Shown piece after piece: positions 17,065 through 26,970 of a stretch of DNA of 64,000 bases. The position numbers were made by a program, and so were the translations under genes. The notes beneath the pieces are model-generated. The model saw only the letters and a program-made list of their open reading frames with translations. It searched no databases and was not told the origin of the DNA. Origin of the DNA: Sinorhizobium alkalisoli (GTDB lineage: Bacteria; Pseudomonadota; Alphaproteobacteria; Rhizobiales; Rhizobiaceae); the NCBI RefSeq assembly GCF_008932245.1, contig NZ_CP034909.1:3218001-3282000 (forward strand), given 5' to 3'. Positions within the stretch are counted from its first letter, which is position 1. The number at the start of each line of letters is the position of its first letter.

Positions 17065-18246
17065 CTACATGCGTTCCACGCACATGGCAACGCCCATGCC
17101 GCCGCCGATGCAAAGCGTGGCGAGACCCTTGGAGACGCCGCGCCGCTTCATTTCGAAGAGCAGCGTGTTGAGGACGCGCGCGCCGGAGGCGCCGATAGGA
17201 TGGCCGATCGCAATCGCGCCGCCATTGACGTTGACGATCGACGGATCCCAGCCGAGGTCCTTGTTGACGGCGCAGGCCTGCGCCGCAAAGGCCTCGTTCG
17301 CCTCGACGAGCTCGACGTCGCCGACCGACCAGCCGGCCTTTTCGAGCGCCTTGCGCGAGGCGGGGATCGGGCCGGTTCCCATGATCTGCGGATCGACGCC
17401 GGCCGTCGCCCAAGAGACGATGCGGGCAAGCGGCTGGACGCCGCGCCTTCCGGCCTCCGCTTCCGTCATCAAGAGCGTCGCGGCCGCGCCGTCATTGAGA
17501 CCCGAGGCATTGCCGGCCGTGACCGTGCCGTCCTTGTCGAAGGCAGGCCTGAGCTTTGCAATGGAATCGAGCGTGGCGCCGTGGCGGATATATTCGTCCT
17601 GATCGACCGTGACGTCGCCCTTGCGGGTCTTGACGATGAAGGGGACGATTTCGTCGGCGAACCGGCCGGCCTTCTGGGCGTCCTCGGCCTTGTTCTGGGA
17701 GCGAAGCGCGAATTCGTCCTGCTCCTCGCGCGTCAGTTGCCATTTGCGCGCGACGTTCTCGGCCGTGATGCCCATGTGATAGCCATAGAAGGCGTCCGTC
17801 AGGCCGTCCTTGATCATCGTGTCGATCATCTTGAAGTCGCCCATTTTCACGCCGCCGCGAAGATGGGCGCAATGGGGTGCCATCGACATGGATTCCATGC
17901 CGCCGGCCACGATGATATTTGCATCGCCGGTCGCGATCTGCTGCATGCCGAGCGCCACGGCCCGGAGGCCGGAACCGCAAAGCTGGTTCATGCCCCAGGC
18001 GGTCTTCTCCTGCGGGAGACCGGCCTTCATCGCCGCCTGGCGGGCCGGATTCTGCCCTTCGCCGGCGGGCAGGACCTGGCCGAGGATCACCTCGTCCACC
18101 TCTGCCGCCTCGACGCCGGCGCGCTCGAGCACCGCCTTGATGGCGGCTGCGCCGAGTTCATGGGCGGGCGTATTGCCGAAGGCGCCGTTGAAGGACCCGA
18201 CGGCGGTACGGGCGGCACTGGCGATCACGATGGAGGGATTGCTCAT
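17065..18246 (-). CDS. phbA: acetyl-CoA acetyltransferase (beta-ketothiolase) PhbA
   Basis: A 393-residue thiolase that condenses two acetyl-CoA to acetoacetyl-CoA for polyhydroxybutyrate. The nucleophilic cysteine is in [16 protein letters not shown] (about residue 90). The second active-site segment is [19 protein letters not shown], and the C-terminal cysteine lies in [18 protein letters not shown] 18246 is chosen because GAGGAAA is 9 bp upstream and family proteins begin [17 protein letters not shown]. It leads the operon with the small exported protein and phbB, divergent from phaR. Confidence 0.96.
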   Translation of the reverse strand: MSNPSIVIASAARTAVGSFNGAFGNTPAHELGAAAIKAVLERAGVEAAEVDEVILGQVLPAGEGQNPARQAAMKAGLPQEKTAWGMNQLCGSGLRAVALGMQQIATGDANIIVAGGMESMSMAPHCAHLRGGVKMGDFKMIDTMIKDGLTDAFYGYHMGITAENVARKWQLTREEQDEFALRSQNKAEDAQKAGRFADEIVPFIVKTRKGDVTVDQDEYIRHGATLDSIAKLRPAFDKDGTVTAGNASGLNDGAAATLLMTEAEAGRRGVQPLARIVSWATAGVDPQIMGTGPIPASRKALEKAGWSVGDVELVEANEAFAAQACAVNKDLGWDPSIVNVNGGAIAIGHPIGASGARVLNTLLFEMKRRGVSKGLATLCIGGGMGVAMCVERM

Positions 18247-18470
18247 GGGACGTTTCCTCTTCTTGCTTGGCCTCGCCGGCCAGACTGGCAAAGCCGCGCG
18301 CGCAAGTCAAACGCCTTGATGAAGCGATACAAAAGCTTCACGATTCGGCCGTTTCATCATATTTTTGCACCCGCGTCGCCGCATCGCACAAAGAGATTGT
18401 CAGCGGCGCTCTTTTGCGGATACTCTGAAAAACACAATAAAGACGGGACCATGGGTAAGAGGAGAGCCTG

Positions 18471-19052
18471 ATGGCGAAGAGCGATGGCCAGATCGTTATC
18501 AAGAAATATGCCAACCGGCGCCTCTACAACACCGGGACGAGCACCTACGTAACCTTGGACGACCTGGCCGTGATGGTGAAGCGGGGCGAGGACTTCATCG
18601 TCCAAGATGCCAAGTCGGGCGAGGACATCACCCATTCCGTACTGACGCAGATCATTTTCGAGCAGGAGTCGAAGACCGGTAACACGCTCCTGCCGGTCTC
18701 CTTTCTGCGCCAGCTGATCTCCTTCTACGGCGACCAGATGCAGATGGTCGTGCCAAGCTACCTCGAACACTCGATGCAGGCCTTCACCGAGCAGCAGGCG
18801 CAGATGCGCGAGCAGATCAACAAGGCCTTCGGCGACACGCCGCTCGGCAAGAACCTGCAGGTGCCGCTGCAACTCGTCGAGGAACAGGTCCGGCGCAACA
18901 CCGAAATGTTCCATCAGGCAATGCAGATGTTCTCCCCTTTCATGGCCGCCGCCCCTCCAGCCAAGGAGACGAAGAAGCCCGAGGCCAAGGACATCGACGA
19001 TCTCAAGGAGCAGCTGCGCGCGCTCCAGACGAAGCTCGATAACCTGGGCTGA
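18471..19052 (+). CDS. phaR: polyhydroxyalkanoate synthesis repressor PhaR (AniA)
   Basis: A 193-residue regulator that binds PHB granules and DNA. It senses polymer and represses phasin and, in rhizobia, affects carbon flow and exopolysaccharide (the aniA/phaR phenotype). The N-terminal PHB/PHA accumulation DNA-binding domain is seen in VIKKYANRRLYNTGTSTYVTLDDLAVMVKRGEDFIVQDAKSGEDITHSVLTQIIFE. The coiled C-terminal half ends in DIDDLKEQLRALQTKLDNLG. AGGAG lies 7 bp before the ATG. It is divergent from phbA across 224 bp and ends at a strong terminator. Confidence 0.95.
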   Translation: MAKSDGQIVIKKYANRRLYNTGTSTYVTLDDLAVMVKRGEDFIVQDAKSGEDITHSVLTQIIFEQESKTGNTLLPVSFLRQLISFYGDQMQMVVPSYLEHSMQAFTEQQAQMREQINKAFGDTPLGKNLQVPLQLVEEQVRRNTEMFHQAMQMFSPFMAAAPPAKETKKPEAKDIDDLKEQLRALQTKLDNLG

Positions 19053-19053
19053 A

Positions 19054-19078
19054 CCCCTCCCCTAAGGGGAGGGGCTTT
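19054..19078 (+). terminator. rho-independent terminator after phaR
   Basis: A perfect 9-bp stem CCCCTCCCC / GGGGAGGGG with loop TAA, followed by CTTTC, starting 2 bp after the phaR stop. Confidence 0.8.
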
Positions 19079-19121
19079 CGGGCGCGATCCGGTCCAATGC
19101 GACTACACCTGCCGCCAATAG

Positions 19122-19145
19122 AAAAAGGGCCGGCAATGCCGACCC
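19122..19145 (-). terminator. rho-independent terminator after rpmF
   Basis: On the minus strand, GGGTCGGC / GCCGGCCC forms an 8-bp stem (one G-T pair) with a 3-nt loop, followed by TTTTT. It is about 28 bp after the rpmF stop. Confidence 0.75.
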
Positions 19146-19172
19146 CTTCCAATCTATCCGCAGTGGAAACGC

Positions 19173-19358
19173 TTATGCGTTTTCCTTCGGCGTCAGGACC
19201 TGGCGCCCGCGATACATGCCGGTCTTCAGATCGATGTGGTGCGGACGGCGAAGTTCACCGGAGTTCTTGTCTTCGATGTAGGTCGGAGCCTTGAGGGCGT
19301 CGGCGGAACGGCGCATGCCACGCTTGGACGGGCTCGTTTTTCTTTTCGGTACAGCCAT
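19173..19358 (-). CDS. rpmF: 50S ribosomal protein L32
   Basis: A 61-residue ribosomal protein beginning [23 protein letters not shown], the standard L32 start, followed by [30 protein letters not shown]. The alphaproteobacterial form here has no zinc-binding cysteines. ATG 19358 is chosen over the ATG 12 bp upstream because it gives the canonical N terminus and has GGAG at the right distance. Confidence 0.97.
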   Translation of the reverse strand: MAVPKRKTSPSKRGMRRSADALKAPTYIEDKNSGELRRPHHIDLKTGMYRGRQVLTPKENA

Positions 19359-19536
19359 TTCATTCTCCACTTATCGGGCAAAACACTGTTCAGCAGCCGA
19401 AAATGGCCGGGTCAAACAGATGTCGATCTCGGAAATTCCGCGCGCTTATACATGGCCGACCACCGTTTGACCAGTCCCCGCACGCAAATTTTCGACTTTG
19501 CGCCGGCGGCGGGGCCTCAGCCCAGCTTCGAGAGCA

Positions 19537-20184
19537 TCATGCTTCGTCCTCGGGAACAATCCAGGGTTCGGCTCTCGCCGCCTCTTCCCACTTCCGGAAG
19601 GCCGGATGCGTCCTGACCGCCTCCATATAGGCAAGCGTCGATGGATCCGTCACGAGTTCGTAGATGTCGAAGCGATTGACGACCGGCGCGAACATCGCGT
19701 CGGCGGCGGTGAAACGGCCAAACAGGAACGGGCCGCCGGAGCGGGTGATCGCCTCGCGCCAGATCGCTTCGATCCGCGCGACGTCGGCCGCCACCCCGTC
19801 GGGAAGGGCGATCGCCTGGCGCGGCCTGCGGATGTTCATGGGGCAGGCGCCGCGCAGCGCCCGGAAACCGGAGAGCATCTCCATTGAATAGCTGCGCGCG
19901 CGGGCGCGATCCTCCAGCGCCTCCGGCCAGAGGCCCGCTTCGGGGTAGAGCTCCGCCACATATTCGATGATCGCCAGCGACTCCCAGACCCGCACATCGC
20001 CGTGGTGCAGCACCGGCACGCGGCCTGTCGGCGAAATCTCGCTGAAGCGCGGATTTCCGGCGGGAAAGTCGAAGGGGATGACCACATCTTCGAACGAGAC
20101 GCCGCAGGCTTCGAGCGCCAGCCACGGCCTCAGCGACCAGGAGGAATAATTCTTGTTGCCGACGTAAAGCACGAGCTTGGCCAT
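19537..20184 (-). CDS. glutathione S-transferase family protein
   Basis: A 215-residue cytosolic-type GST. The N-terminal thioredoxin-like domain reads KLVLYVGNKNYSSWSLRPWLALEACGVSFEDVVIPFD, with the serine-containing active-site loop (YSSWS), then SPTGRVPVLHHGDVRVWESLAIIEYVAELYP, the cis-Pro and glutathione gamma-Glu recognition (ES) motifs. The C-terminal helical domain carries GPFLFGRFTAADAMFAPVVNRFDIY. ATG 20184 has GGAG 10 bp upstream. It is followed by no co-directional neighbour at close range; the substrate is unknown. Confidence 0.88.
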   Translation of the reverse strand: MAKLVLYVGNKNYSSWSLRPWLALEACGVSFEDVVIPFDFPAGNPRFSEISPTGRVPVLHHGDVRVWESLAIIEYVAELYPEAGLWPEALEDRARARSYSMEMLSGFRALRGACPMNIRRPRQAIALPDGVAADVARIEAIWREAITRSGGPFLFGRFTAADAMFAPVVNRFDIYELVTDPSTLAYMEAVRTHPAFRKWEEAARAEPWIVPEDEA

Positions 20185-20261
20185 GATCCTGTCTCCGTTC
20201 ATCTTTTCGGCAGCCAGCCTTGCCACATCAGCGGCGGGAGGACCAATGAATTGCCTTCATC

Positions 20262-20960
20262 TCAATCATAAAGACATGTGATGTAGTCGCGGGATTGGCT
20301 GGCGCGGCGCTCGATCACCGAGGCAAGCCGCCTGAGGCCTCGCCCGGGCTTGCCGGCATTGCGGTCGACCGGATTGGGCAGTGCGACGGCGAGCAGCGCC
20401 GCCTGACGGCGCGAGAGCTTTGCCGCCGGAACGCCGAAATAATGGCGCGCGGCCGCTTCGACGCCGTAGATCCCGTCGCCCCACTCGGCGACGTTCAGGT
20501 AGATCTCCATCATGCGCCGCTTGCTCCAGACGAAGTCGGCGGCGATCGCCAGCGGCACTTCCAGCGCCTTGCGGACGAAGGAGCGGCCGTTCCAGAGATA
20601 GAGATTCTTGACCGTCTGCATCGGAATGGTGCTGGCGCCGCGCGTCTGCGCGCCATCGAGCGCATCCGCGACCACACCGCGCATCTGTACCCAGTCCACG
20701 CCCGTGTGCGCGCAGAACTGACCATCCTCGGACATCATCACCGATTGCACGAGGACCGGCGCGATCTTCTCGAACTCGACCCATTGCCGGTCATAGCCGC
20801 GCAGCAACACGAGGTCGCGCAGCATCAAGGTCGAAACCGGATGAACGAACTCGGCGAGATAGAAGAAGACCAGGAGATAGGGCAGCAAGAGGAGAAAGAC
20901 GGCGAGACGGAGGAGGCGCCGCCAGGCGCCGCGCAGGGCAGATCCTCGGCCGGCAGACAT
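20262..20960 (-). CDS. mtgA: monofunctional peptidoglycan transglycosylase MtgA
   Basis: A 232-residue GT51 enzyme that polymerises lipid II glycan chains. One N-terminal transmembrane segment (about residues 17-38, [20 protein letters not shown]) anchors it in the inner membrane. Catalytic motifs are visible: [16 protein letters not shown] (first catalytic glutamate), [16 protein letters not shown] (in place of the more common GGSTITQQ), and [19 protein letters not shown] (second glutamate). No transpeptidase domain follows. ATG 20960 is used because an AGGGGGG ribosome-binding sequence precedes it. Confidence 0.93.
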   Translation of the reverse strand: MSAGRGSALRGAWRRLLRLAVFLLLLPYLLVFFYLAEFVHPVSTLMLRDLVLLRGYDRQWVEFEKIAPVLVQSVMMSEDGQFCAHTGVDWVQMRGVVADALDGAQTRGASTIPMQTVKNLYLWNGRSFVRKALEVPLAIAADFVWSKRRMMEIYLNVAEWGDGIYGVEAAARHYFGVPAAKLSRRQAALLAVALPNPVDRNAGKPGRGLRRLASVIERRASQSRDYITCLYD

Positions 20961-21160
20961 CTCGCCCCCCTCGCGTTTTTCCGAAATGATGTCCACGGCC
21001 TGGCTGTTCGACCCTCTGTCCATTTCCGCTTTCTTATTTCACGGAGGCCGAAAGTTGAACGGCCTTGTTGCAAAAGACAAGTCTTGGATGCGCTCATCCC
21101 CGGCGAATGCGACGCGAAAGCCCGTTGAAAGCCGCTTCGGCCCGTGCCAAAGAGCCTTTC

Positions 21161-22075
21161 ATGACAGACGAGACACCATCCTTCGAGGCACGGCTGAAAT
21201 GCGATGCGCAGGCGGTCGAGAGCCTGCTTGCGACACTTCTCGGGCCCGTCCCGCTCGAAAACGAAATCGCCCGCCCGGCGGTCCTGCTCGACGCCATGCG
21301 CCATGGCGTGCTCAATGGCGGAAAGCGGCTGCGCCCCTTCCTCGTTGCTGAAAGCACCGCCCTTCTCCACGGCGATGCCGGGGCGGCCTTGAGGGTTGGT
21401 GCGGCGCTGGAATGCGTGCACTGCTATTCCCTCGTCCATGACGACCTGCCGGCGATGGATGACGACGAGTTGCGTCGCGGGCAGCCGACGGTGCATATCG
21501 CCTTTGACGAAGCGACCGCCATCCTTGCGGGCGACAGCCTGCTGACCTACGCCTTCGACATTATTGCCGCACCGGAAACGCCGCTATCGGACCGGCAGAA
21601 GACAGGGCTCGTGCTTGCGCTTGCCCGGGCTTCCGGCCATGGCGGCATGGCCGGCGGCCAGGCGCTCGACCTTGCCGCCGAGAGGACGGCACCGGACGAG
21701 GCCGGCATCGTCACACTGCAGGCGATGAAGACCGGGGCGCTGATCCGCTTTGCCTGCGAGGCCGGGGCGATCATAGCCGATGCGAGCGTCGACGACCGCC
21801 GGCGGCTGCGCGCCTTCGGCGACAAGATCGGCCTTGCGTTCCAGCTTGCCGACGACCTGCTCGACCTGACGGCCGACGCCAAGGCAATGGGCAAGGCCAC
21901 CGGCAAGGACGCCGCCCGCGGCAAGGGCACTCTGGTTGCGCTTCACGGTCAGTCCTGGGCCGAGCGCGAGCTCGAAAGACTGGTGGCCGAAGCGGAAGGC
22001 CTGCTCGCCCCCTATGGCGCCCGATCCACTATCCTTGCCGAAACCGCACGCTTCATCGCCAATCGCAGGAGCTGA
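21161..22075 (+). CDS. farnesyl/geranylgeranyl diphosphate synthase (IspA type)
   Basis: A 304-residue short-chain trans-isoprenyl diphosphate synthase that condenses IPP with allylic diphosphates. The first aspartate-rich motif is LVHDDLPAMDDDELRRGQPT and the second is LAFQLADDLLDLTAD; GGKRLRPFLV binds the diphosphate. The length and the bulky residues before the first motif suit a C15 product, but C20 cannot be excluded. ATG 21161 begins a family-typical N terminus; earlier in-frame starts add unrelated residues. hisC starts 6 bp after its stop, so the two are co-transcribed. Confidence 0.88.
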   Translation: MTDETPSFEARLKCDAQAVESLLATLLGPVPLENEIARPAVLLDAMRHGVLNGGKRLRPFLVAESTALLHGDAGAALRVGAALECVHCYSLVHDDLPAMDDDELRRGQPTVHIAFDEATAILAGDSLLTYAFDIIAAPETPLSDRQKTGLVLALARASGHGGMAGGQALDLAAERTAPDEAGIVTLQAMKTGALIRFACEAGAIIADASVDDRRRLRAFGDKIGLAFQLADDLLDLTADAKAMGKATGKDAARGKGTLVALHGQSWAERELERLVAEAEGLLAPYGARSTILAETARFIANRRS

Positions 22076-22081
22076 CCGCTC

Positions 22082-23137
22082 ATGAGTAAATTCTGGTCGC
22101 CGATCGTATCCGAACTGAAGCCCTATGTGCCGGGCGAGCAGCCGCGCATCGCCAACCTCGTCAAGCTCAACACCAATGAAAGCCCCTATGGGCCCTCGGA
22201 AAAGGCGCTGGAAGCGATCCGAGCCGCGGCAAGCGAGGATATGCGGCTCTATCCGGATCCGGTCGCACAGGGCCTGAGGCAGGCGATCGCCGAACGGTAC
22301 GGCGTCTCCGCCAACGAGGTCTTCGTCGGCAACGGCTCCGACGAAGTATTGGCGCACACCTTCGCCGCGCTTCTGAAACACGACCCGCCGCTGCTCTTTC
22401 CGGATATTTCCTACAGCTTCTATCCGACCTATGCCGGCCTCTTCGGTATCGAAGCGGTCGAGGTGCCGCTCAACGACGCTTTCCGTATCGATATTGCCGA
22501 TTATCGCCGCCCCGCGGGCGCCATCATCCTTCCGAATCCCAATGCGCCGACCGGTATCGGCATGCCGCTTGCGGAGATCGAACGGCTGGTCGCCGAGCAC
22601 CCGGAGCAGCCGGTGGTGATCGACGAGGCCTATGTCGACTTCGGCGGCGAGTCGGCGGTCGCGCTCGTGCCGAAATACGAGAACCTGCTCGTGGTGCAGA
22701 CCTTCTCGAAATCGCGCGCTCTCGCGGGCTTGCGCGTCGGTTTCGCCATCGGCCAGCGACCGCTGGTCGACGCGCTCGAACGCGTCAAGGACAGCTTCAA
22801 TTCCTACCCGCTCGGACGCGCCGCCCAGGCCGGCGCCATTGCCGCGATCAGGGATGAGGTTTGGTTCGACGAAACGCGCGGCAAGATCATCGCCACGAGG
22901 GCGGAACTCATCCGGGAACTGGAAGAGCGCGGATTCGAGGTCCTGCCGTCCCAGGCGAATTTCGTCTTCGCCCGACATCCGGACCATGCCGGCCGGACGC
23001 TCGCCGCCAAGCTGCGCGAACGCGCCGTGATCGTCCGCCATTTCGCCAAGCCGCGGATCGAGGATTTCCTGCGCATCACGATCGGAACGGACGCCGAATG
23101 TGCCAGGCTGATTGCGGCGCTTGACGAGATTCTTTAG
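22082..23137 (+). CDS. hisC: histidinol-phosphate aminotransferase
   Basis: A 351-residue PLP enzyme of fold type I that converts imidazole-acetol phosphate to histidinol phosphate; relatives also act on aromatic amino acids. N-terminal motif [21 protein letters not shown], then [21 protein letters not shown] and the PLP lysine in [18 protein letters not shown]. Rhizobia carry several hisC-like genes, so this copy could be a paralog with a role in tyrosine or phenylalanine transamination. It lies 6 bp after the isoprenyl synthase gene. Confidence 0.9.
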   Translation: MSKFWSPIVSELKPYVPGEQPRIANLVKLNTNESPYGPSEKALEAIRAAASEDMRLYPDPVAQGLRQAIAERYGVSANEVFVGNGSDEVLAHTFAALLKHDPPLLFPDISYSFYPTYAGLFGIEAVEVPLNDAFRIDIADYRRPAGAIILPNPNAPTGIGMPLAEIERLVAEHPEQPVVIDEAYVDFGGESAVALVPKYENLLVVQTFSKSRALAGLRVGFAIGQRPLVDALERVKDSFNSYPLGRAAQAGAIAAIRDEVWFDETRGKIIATRAELIRELEERGFEVLPSQANFVFARHPDHAGRTLAAKLRERAVIVRHFAKPRIEDFLRITIGTDAECARLIAALDEIL

Positions 23138-23139
23138 GC

Positions 23140-23250
23140 CGGTCTTTGCCCCGCAACTGGGGAGAGGACTTTGCGCCGGCGCTCGCCGCGAGTCCCCTTC
23201 GCCCCGCATGCGGGGAGAAGGTGGCCGATAGGCCGGATGAGGGGCAATCC
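23140..23250 (+). repeat. short palindromic intergenic repeat (GGGGAGAAGG type)
   Basis: Contains CCTTCGCCCCGC / GCGGGGAGAAGG (23196-23221) as a hairpin with one mismatch, then GTGGCCGATAGGCCGGATGAGGGG. The same motif family reappears at 54594-54765. The pattern is common in intergenic DNA of rhizobia. It fills the gap between the convergent hisC and ispG genes and may serve as a terminator for both. Confidence 0.65.
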
Positions 23251-23286
23251 GGACGGGTAAGTATTTGAGGAGATTAGCTCCTATAT

Positions 23287-24540
23287 CTACTCCGCCGCCG
23301 CCTGGCCGCGGCCGAAGCGTTTCTCGATATAGTCGGAGACGAGCAACTGGAATTCCTCGGCGATCTTGGGACCGCGTAGCGTCATCGCCTTCTGGCCGTC
23401 GACGAAGACGGGCGCGGCCGGCGTCTCGCCGGTGCCGGGCAGCGAAATGCCGATGTCGGCGTGCTTGCTTTCGCCGGGACCGTTCACGATGCAGCCCATG
23501 ACGGCGACCTTTAGCGCCTCGACACCCGGATATTTTTCGCGCCAGACCGGCATGCTGGCCCGGATGTCCTCCTCGATCTTCTGGGCTAGTTCCTGGAAGA
23601 CGGTGGACGTCGTGCGGCCGCAGCCGGGGCAGGCGGCAACGACCGGGACAAACTGGCGGAACCCCATGACCTGCAGGAGCTCCTGCGCCACCTGCACCTC
23701 GCGGGTGCGGTCGCCACCGGGCTCCGGCGTCAGCGAGATCCGGATCGTATCGCCGATGCCCTGCTGCATTAGAATGCCGAGCGAGGCCGAGGAGGCGACG
23801 ATCCCCTTGGTGCCCATGCCGGCCTCGGTCAAGCCCAGATGCAGCGCATGGTCGGAGCGCGAGGCGAGCATGGCATAGACGGCGATCAGATCCTGCACGC
23901 CCGAAACCTTGGCGGAGAGTATGATGCGGTTGCGCGGCAAGCCAAGCTCTTCGGCCAGTTCCGCCGAGATGAGAGCCGACTGCACGATCGTCTCTCGGGT
24001 CACCTGCTGCGCCGTCATGGGCGAGCCATCGGCCTTGTTATCGTCCATCAGCCGGGTCAGGAGTTCCTGGTCGAGCGAACCCCAGTTCACTCCGATGCGC
24101 ACCGGCTTGTCGTAACGCATCGCCATTTCGATGATCTCGGCGAACTGCTTGTCCTTTTTGTCCTTGAAGCCGACATTGCCCGGATTGATGCGGTATTTTG
24201 CGAGCGCCTCGGCACAGGCCGGATGGTCGGCCAAGAGTTTGTGGCCGATATAGTGGAAGTCGCCGACGAGCGGCACATCCATGCCAAGGCGCAACAGCCG
24301 CTCGCGAATCTTCGGCACCGCGGCGGCACTCTCGTCCCGGTCGACCGTGATCCGCACCAGCTCCGAACCAGCCCTGTAAAGCGCCGCCACCTGAGCGACG
24401 GTCGCATCGACATCGGCCGTGTCCGTATTGGTCATCGATTGGACGGCGACCGGCGCGCCGCCGCCGACGATCACGCCGCCGACATCGACGGCGACCGAGG
24501 CACGGCGCGGCTTGGGCTCGAAGTCGAAGGCAGAAGACAT
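23287..24540 (-). CDS. ispG: 4-hydroxy-3-methylbut-2-enyl diphosphate synthase IspG (GcpE)
   Basis: A 417-residue 4Fe-4S enzyme of the non-mevalonate isoprenoid pathway. It converts ME-cPP to HMBPP. The N-terminal TIM barrel shows [27 protein letters not shown] and [12 protein letters not shown]. The cluster-binding cysteines are in [19 protein letters not shown] and [23 protein letters not shown]. Length is normal for the family. It is monocistronic by position, with the isoprenyl diphosphate synthase close by on the other strand, so two isoprenoid genes are neighbours. Confidence 0.96.
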   Translation of the reverse strand: MSSAFDFEPKPRRASVAVDVGGVIVGGGAPVAVQSMTNTDTADVDATVAQVAALYRAGSELVRITVDRDESAAAVPKIRERLLRLGMDVPLVGDFHYIGHKLLADHPACAEALAKYRINPGNVGFKDKKDKQFAEIIEMAMRYDKPVRIGVNWGSLDQELLTRLMDDNKADGSPMTAQQVTRETIVQSALISAELAEELGLPRNRIILSAKVSGVQDLIAVYAMLASRSDHALHLGLTEAGMGTKGIVASSASLGILMQQGIGDTIRISLTPEPGGDRTREVQVAQELLQVMGFRQFVPVVAACPGCGRTTSTVFQELAQKIEEDIRASMPVWREKYPGVEALKVAVMGCIVNGPGESKHADIGISLPGTGETPAAPVFVDGQKAMTLRGPKIAEEFQLLVSDYIEKRFGRGQAAAE

Positions 24541-24675
24541 GAAGGCCTCTTCTTGGTATTGCGCAATTCCGGCCGGAAAGCCGCGTCACACGCTTTCGCG
24601 TTTCAGGTGGCGAAGGAAAACCCGCTTGTCAACGCCCACAGCACGCGCTGACGGCGAATTGATGGCACGCCGCCG

Positions 24676-25866
24676 TCATTGTTCCCGGCCGTGGTCGGCG
24701 TGGGAAGCGTGCTGCGACAGCAGCAGCACGACGACGAAAAGGACCGGGATGAAGGTGAAGATCACGGCGAAACCGCTGTGCTCCGCTATGAAGCCGATCA
24801 GCGACGGGGCGAAGAGCATGCCGGAATAGCCCATGGTGGTGGCGACCGCGAGCCCGATTCCCGGCTGCAGGCCAGGCATGTTGCCGGCGGCGGAGAAGGC
24901 GATCGGCACCATGTTGGAAATGCCGATGCCGGCAATGGCGAAGCCGAGAATCGCCAGCGCCGCATTGGGCGCGAGTCCGGCAAGGACGAGGCCGACAAGC
25001 GCCGTCATCGTGCAGATGCGCAGCGTGCGTTTCGCGCCCAGCCGGTCGCGCACATGGTCGCCGGCAAACCGCATGGTGGCCATCGTCGCCGAGAAGGCCG
25101 CGAAGCCGAAGCCGGAGAGCTCGATGGAGGCGCCGAGTTCGTTGCGGAGATAGAGCGCGCCCCAGTCAAGTACCGCGCCCTCCGGCACCATAGAGAACAG
25201 CGCCATGAGGCCGATCAGCCAGGGCAGCGGCGTCCTTGGCAGGCTGAGCTTCTGCCTCGCCGCCGTCGGATGCGGCTTGTCAGCGAGGACCATCGGCCAG
25301 GCGACGGCGAGGATTGCCAAACAGAGCAGGGTCACCGCGACCGCATGCGGCAGCACGCCCACGCGCGCCATCAGGAAGCCGCCGGTCCCGGCGCCGAGCA
25401 AGCCGCCGAGGCTCCAATAGGCGTGGCAGGAGGACATGATCGCCCGCCGCATCGACTTCTCGACCTCCACCGCATTGGCGTTCATTGCCACGTCCATGGC
25501 GCCGACAAAGCCCCCGAGCAGGAACATGCCGGTCGCGGCCGTCCAGACATTCGGCACCAGCGTCAGCAAAAGCAGCAGCGGCGAGAGAATGATCGCCGTG
25601 AGCTTCGCCACCTTTTCCGAACCGAAGCGGGCGATGAAGCCGCCGGCGATCGGCATCAGCACCAGCGAGCCGACACCAAACACCAGGATCAACAGGCCGA
25701 GCACGCTTTCGCCAATGCCGAGCCGATCCTTGAATTCCGGAATCTTGGGCGCCCAGCTGCCGGTGACGAAGCCATTCATCAGGAACAGGAGCGACACGGC
25801 AAGCCGGTTTCTCGTCATATAGCCCTGGCGGATGCCGGTCCGGGCACTGTCGGAATATTGGTCCAT
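24676..25866 (-). CDS. MFS transporter
   Basis: A 396-residue major facilitator with about 12 hydrophobic segments. It begins MTRNRLAVSLLFLMNGFVTGSWAPKIPEFKDRLG after a short leader and carries LILVFGVGSLVLMPIAGGFIARFGSEKV, an A-motif-like loop. It is most like the YbjJ/FucP-type branch often annotated as sugar or unknown-solute transporters. ATG 25866 has AGGAAGG upstream. A DeoR-type regulator gene ends 54 bp upstream on the same strand, so the regulator and transporter probably form an operon that the regulator controls. Confidence 0.82.
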   Translation of the reverse strand: MDQYSDSARTGIRQGYMTRNRLAVSLLFLMNGFVTGSWAPKIPEFKDRLGIGESVLGLLILVFGVGSLVLMPIAGGFIARFGSEKVAKLTAIILSPLLLLLTLVPNVWTAATGMFLLGGFVGAMDVAMNANAVEVEKSMRRAIMSSCHAYWSLGGLLGAGTGGFLMARVGVLPHAVAVTLLCLAILAVAWPMVLADKPHPTAARQKLSLPRTPLPWLIGLMALFSMVPEGAVLDWGALYLRNELGASIELSGFGFAAFSATMATMRFAGDHVRDRLGAKRTLRICTMTALVGLVLAGLAPNAALAILGFAIAGIGISNMVPIAFSAAGNMPGLQPGIGLAVATTMGYSGMLFAPSLIGFIAEHSGFAVIFTFIPVLFVVVLLLSQHASHADHGREQ

Positions 25867-25920
25867 GGGATCAGCCTTCCTGCTGCTCAATTGCTATCGC
25901 CAGACCGTCGAACGACCCGC

Positions 25921-26706
25921 TCATCGGTTTGGTTGCCCGGCGAGAATGACGCCTATGCCGCGCGCCTTCAGGGCGGCGACGTCAGCCGCCGGCGCATCCG
26001 CCTCGAGCACCAGCGTCGAGACGGCTTCGACGGCGATAACGGCATGAGGGGCAGCGGTGCCGAGCTTCTCCGTGGTGACGGCGGCGAGCACCGAACGGCT
26101 CTTGGATGCGACGAGCCGTTTGAATTCGGCGTCTTCGAAATGAACCGCCGTGAGCCCGGCCTCCGGGTCCGCGCCGCAGGCCCCGAGGATGCAGAGATCC
26201 GGCCGGAGCAGTTCCGCGTCGCGTCGCGCCCGCGCACCGACCGCGGCACCGACGGCGCGGTCCAGCGTGCCGCCGATCAGGATCAGATCGAGAGCCGGCT
26301 TCTCCATCAGGGCAGAAGCGATCAGCGGCGTGTTGGTGACGATGGTCGCGGCAACATCCGGAGCGATCGCTTGCGCGATCGCCAGATTAGTCGAGCCCGC
26401 ATCGAGAAAGACGGTCATGCCGCGCTCGATATAGCCGACACATGCCTGCGCCAGCGCGGCCTTGCGCTCGGATGCGATCCGAGTACGTTCGCTCAAGGAG
26501 CGGCCCGCATCCGGCGCAAGGGGCAAGGCGCCGCCATAGACGCGCTCGCAAAGCCCGGCCGCCGCCATTTCGCGGAGATCCCGGCGTATCGTGTCCTCGG
26601 AAACCTTGAACTCACGCGCCAAGTCGCCCGCAAGGACGCGACCACGCGTCACCAGGCGTTCCCGGATCGCCGATTGTCTTTCCCGCAGCAGCAATTCTGT
26701 CGACAT
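25921..26706 (-). CDS. DeoR/GlpR family transcriptional regulator
   Basis: A 261-residue repressor. The N-terminal DeoR helix-turn-helix reads RQSAIRERLVTRGRVLAGDLAREFKVSEDTIRRDLREMAAAGLCERVYGGAL. The sugar-phosphate-sensing domain follows with GMTVFLDAGSTNLAIAQAI, TNTPLIASALM and IGGTLDRAVGAAVG. Family members respond to phosphorylated sugars and usually control the adjacent catabolic or transport genes; here that is the MFS gene 54 bp downstream. A second in-frame ATG at 26730 is less likely. No operator repeat was evident by eye. Confidence 0.87.
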   Translation of the reverse strand: MSTELLLRERQSAIRERLVTRGRVLAGDLAREFKVSEDTIRRDLREMAAAGLCERVYGGALPLAPDAGRSLSERTRIASERKAALAQACVGYIERGMTVFLDAGSTNLAIAQAIAPDVAATIVTNTPLIASALMEKPALDLILIGGTLDRAVGAAVGARARRDAELLRPDLCILGACGADPEAGLTAVHFEDAEFKRLVASKSRSVLAAVTTEKLGTAAPHAVIAVEAVSTLVLEADAPAADVAALKARGIGVILAGQPNR

Positions 26707-26970
26707 GAGTGACCGTGCATAAACGTGCATTAACAGGCAGGAACGTGACTACCACCTTCCGCTCGCGAATTCAACCTCCAAGCGTGGAACAGGGCCGAGG
26801 CCCGTCGGTTGTACCGGCAGCCGTTTCGAAGGTTTCCTGACCAAGTGGAAAAAATATTCATCGGAACAGCCGCGAATTGGTCTTTTATGCGCTCAGCCGC
26901 ACCGGCTTTTGTGCGATGGTCGCCGCAATCCGGATGACGGGCCGGAGAACGACAAAATGGAACCAAGACG

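Noticed and set aside
20295..21128. Long plus-strand open frame over mtgA
   Set aside because: It is the antisense shadow of mtgA, with Arg/His/Asp-rich composition and no family similarity.
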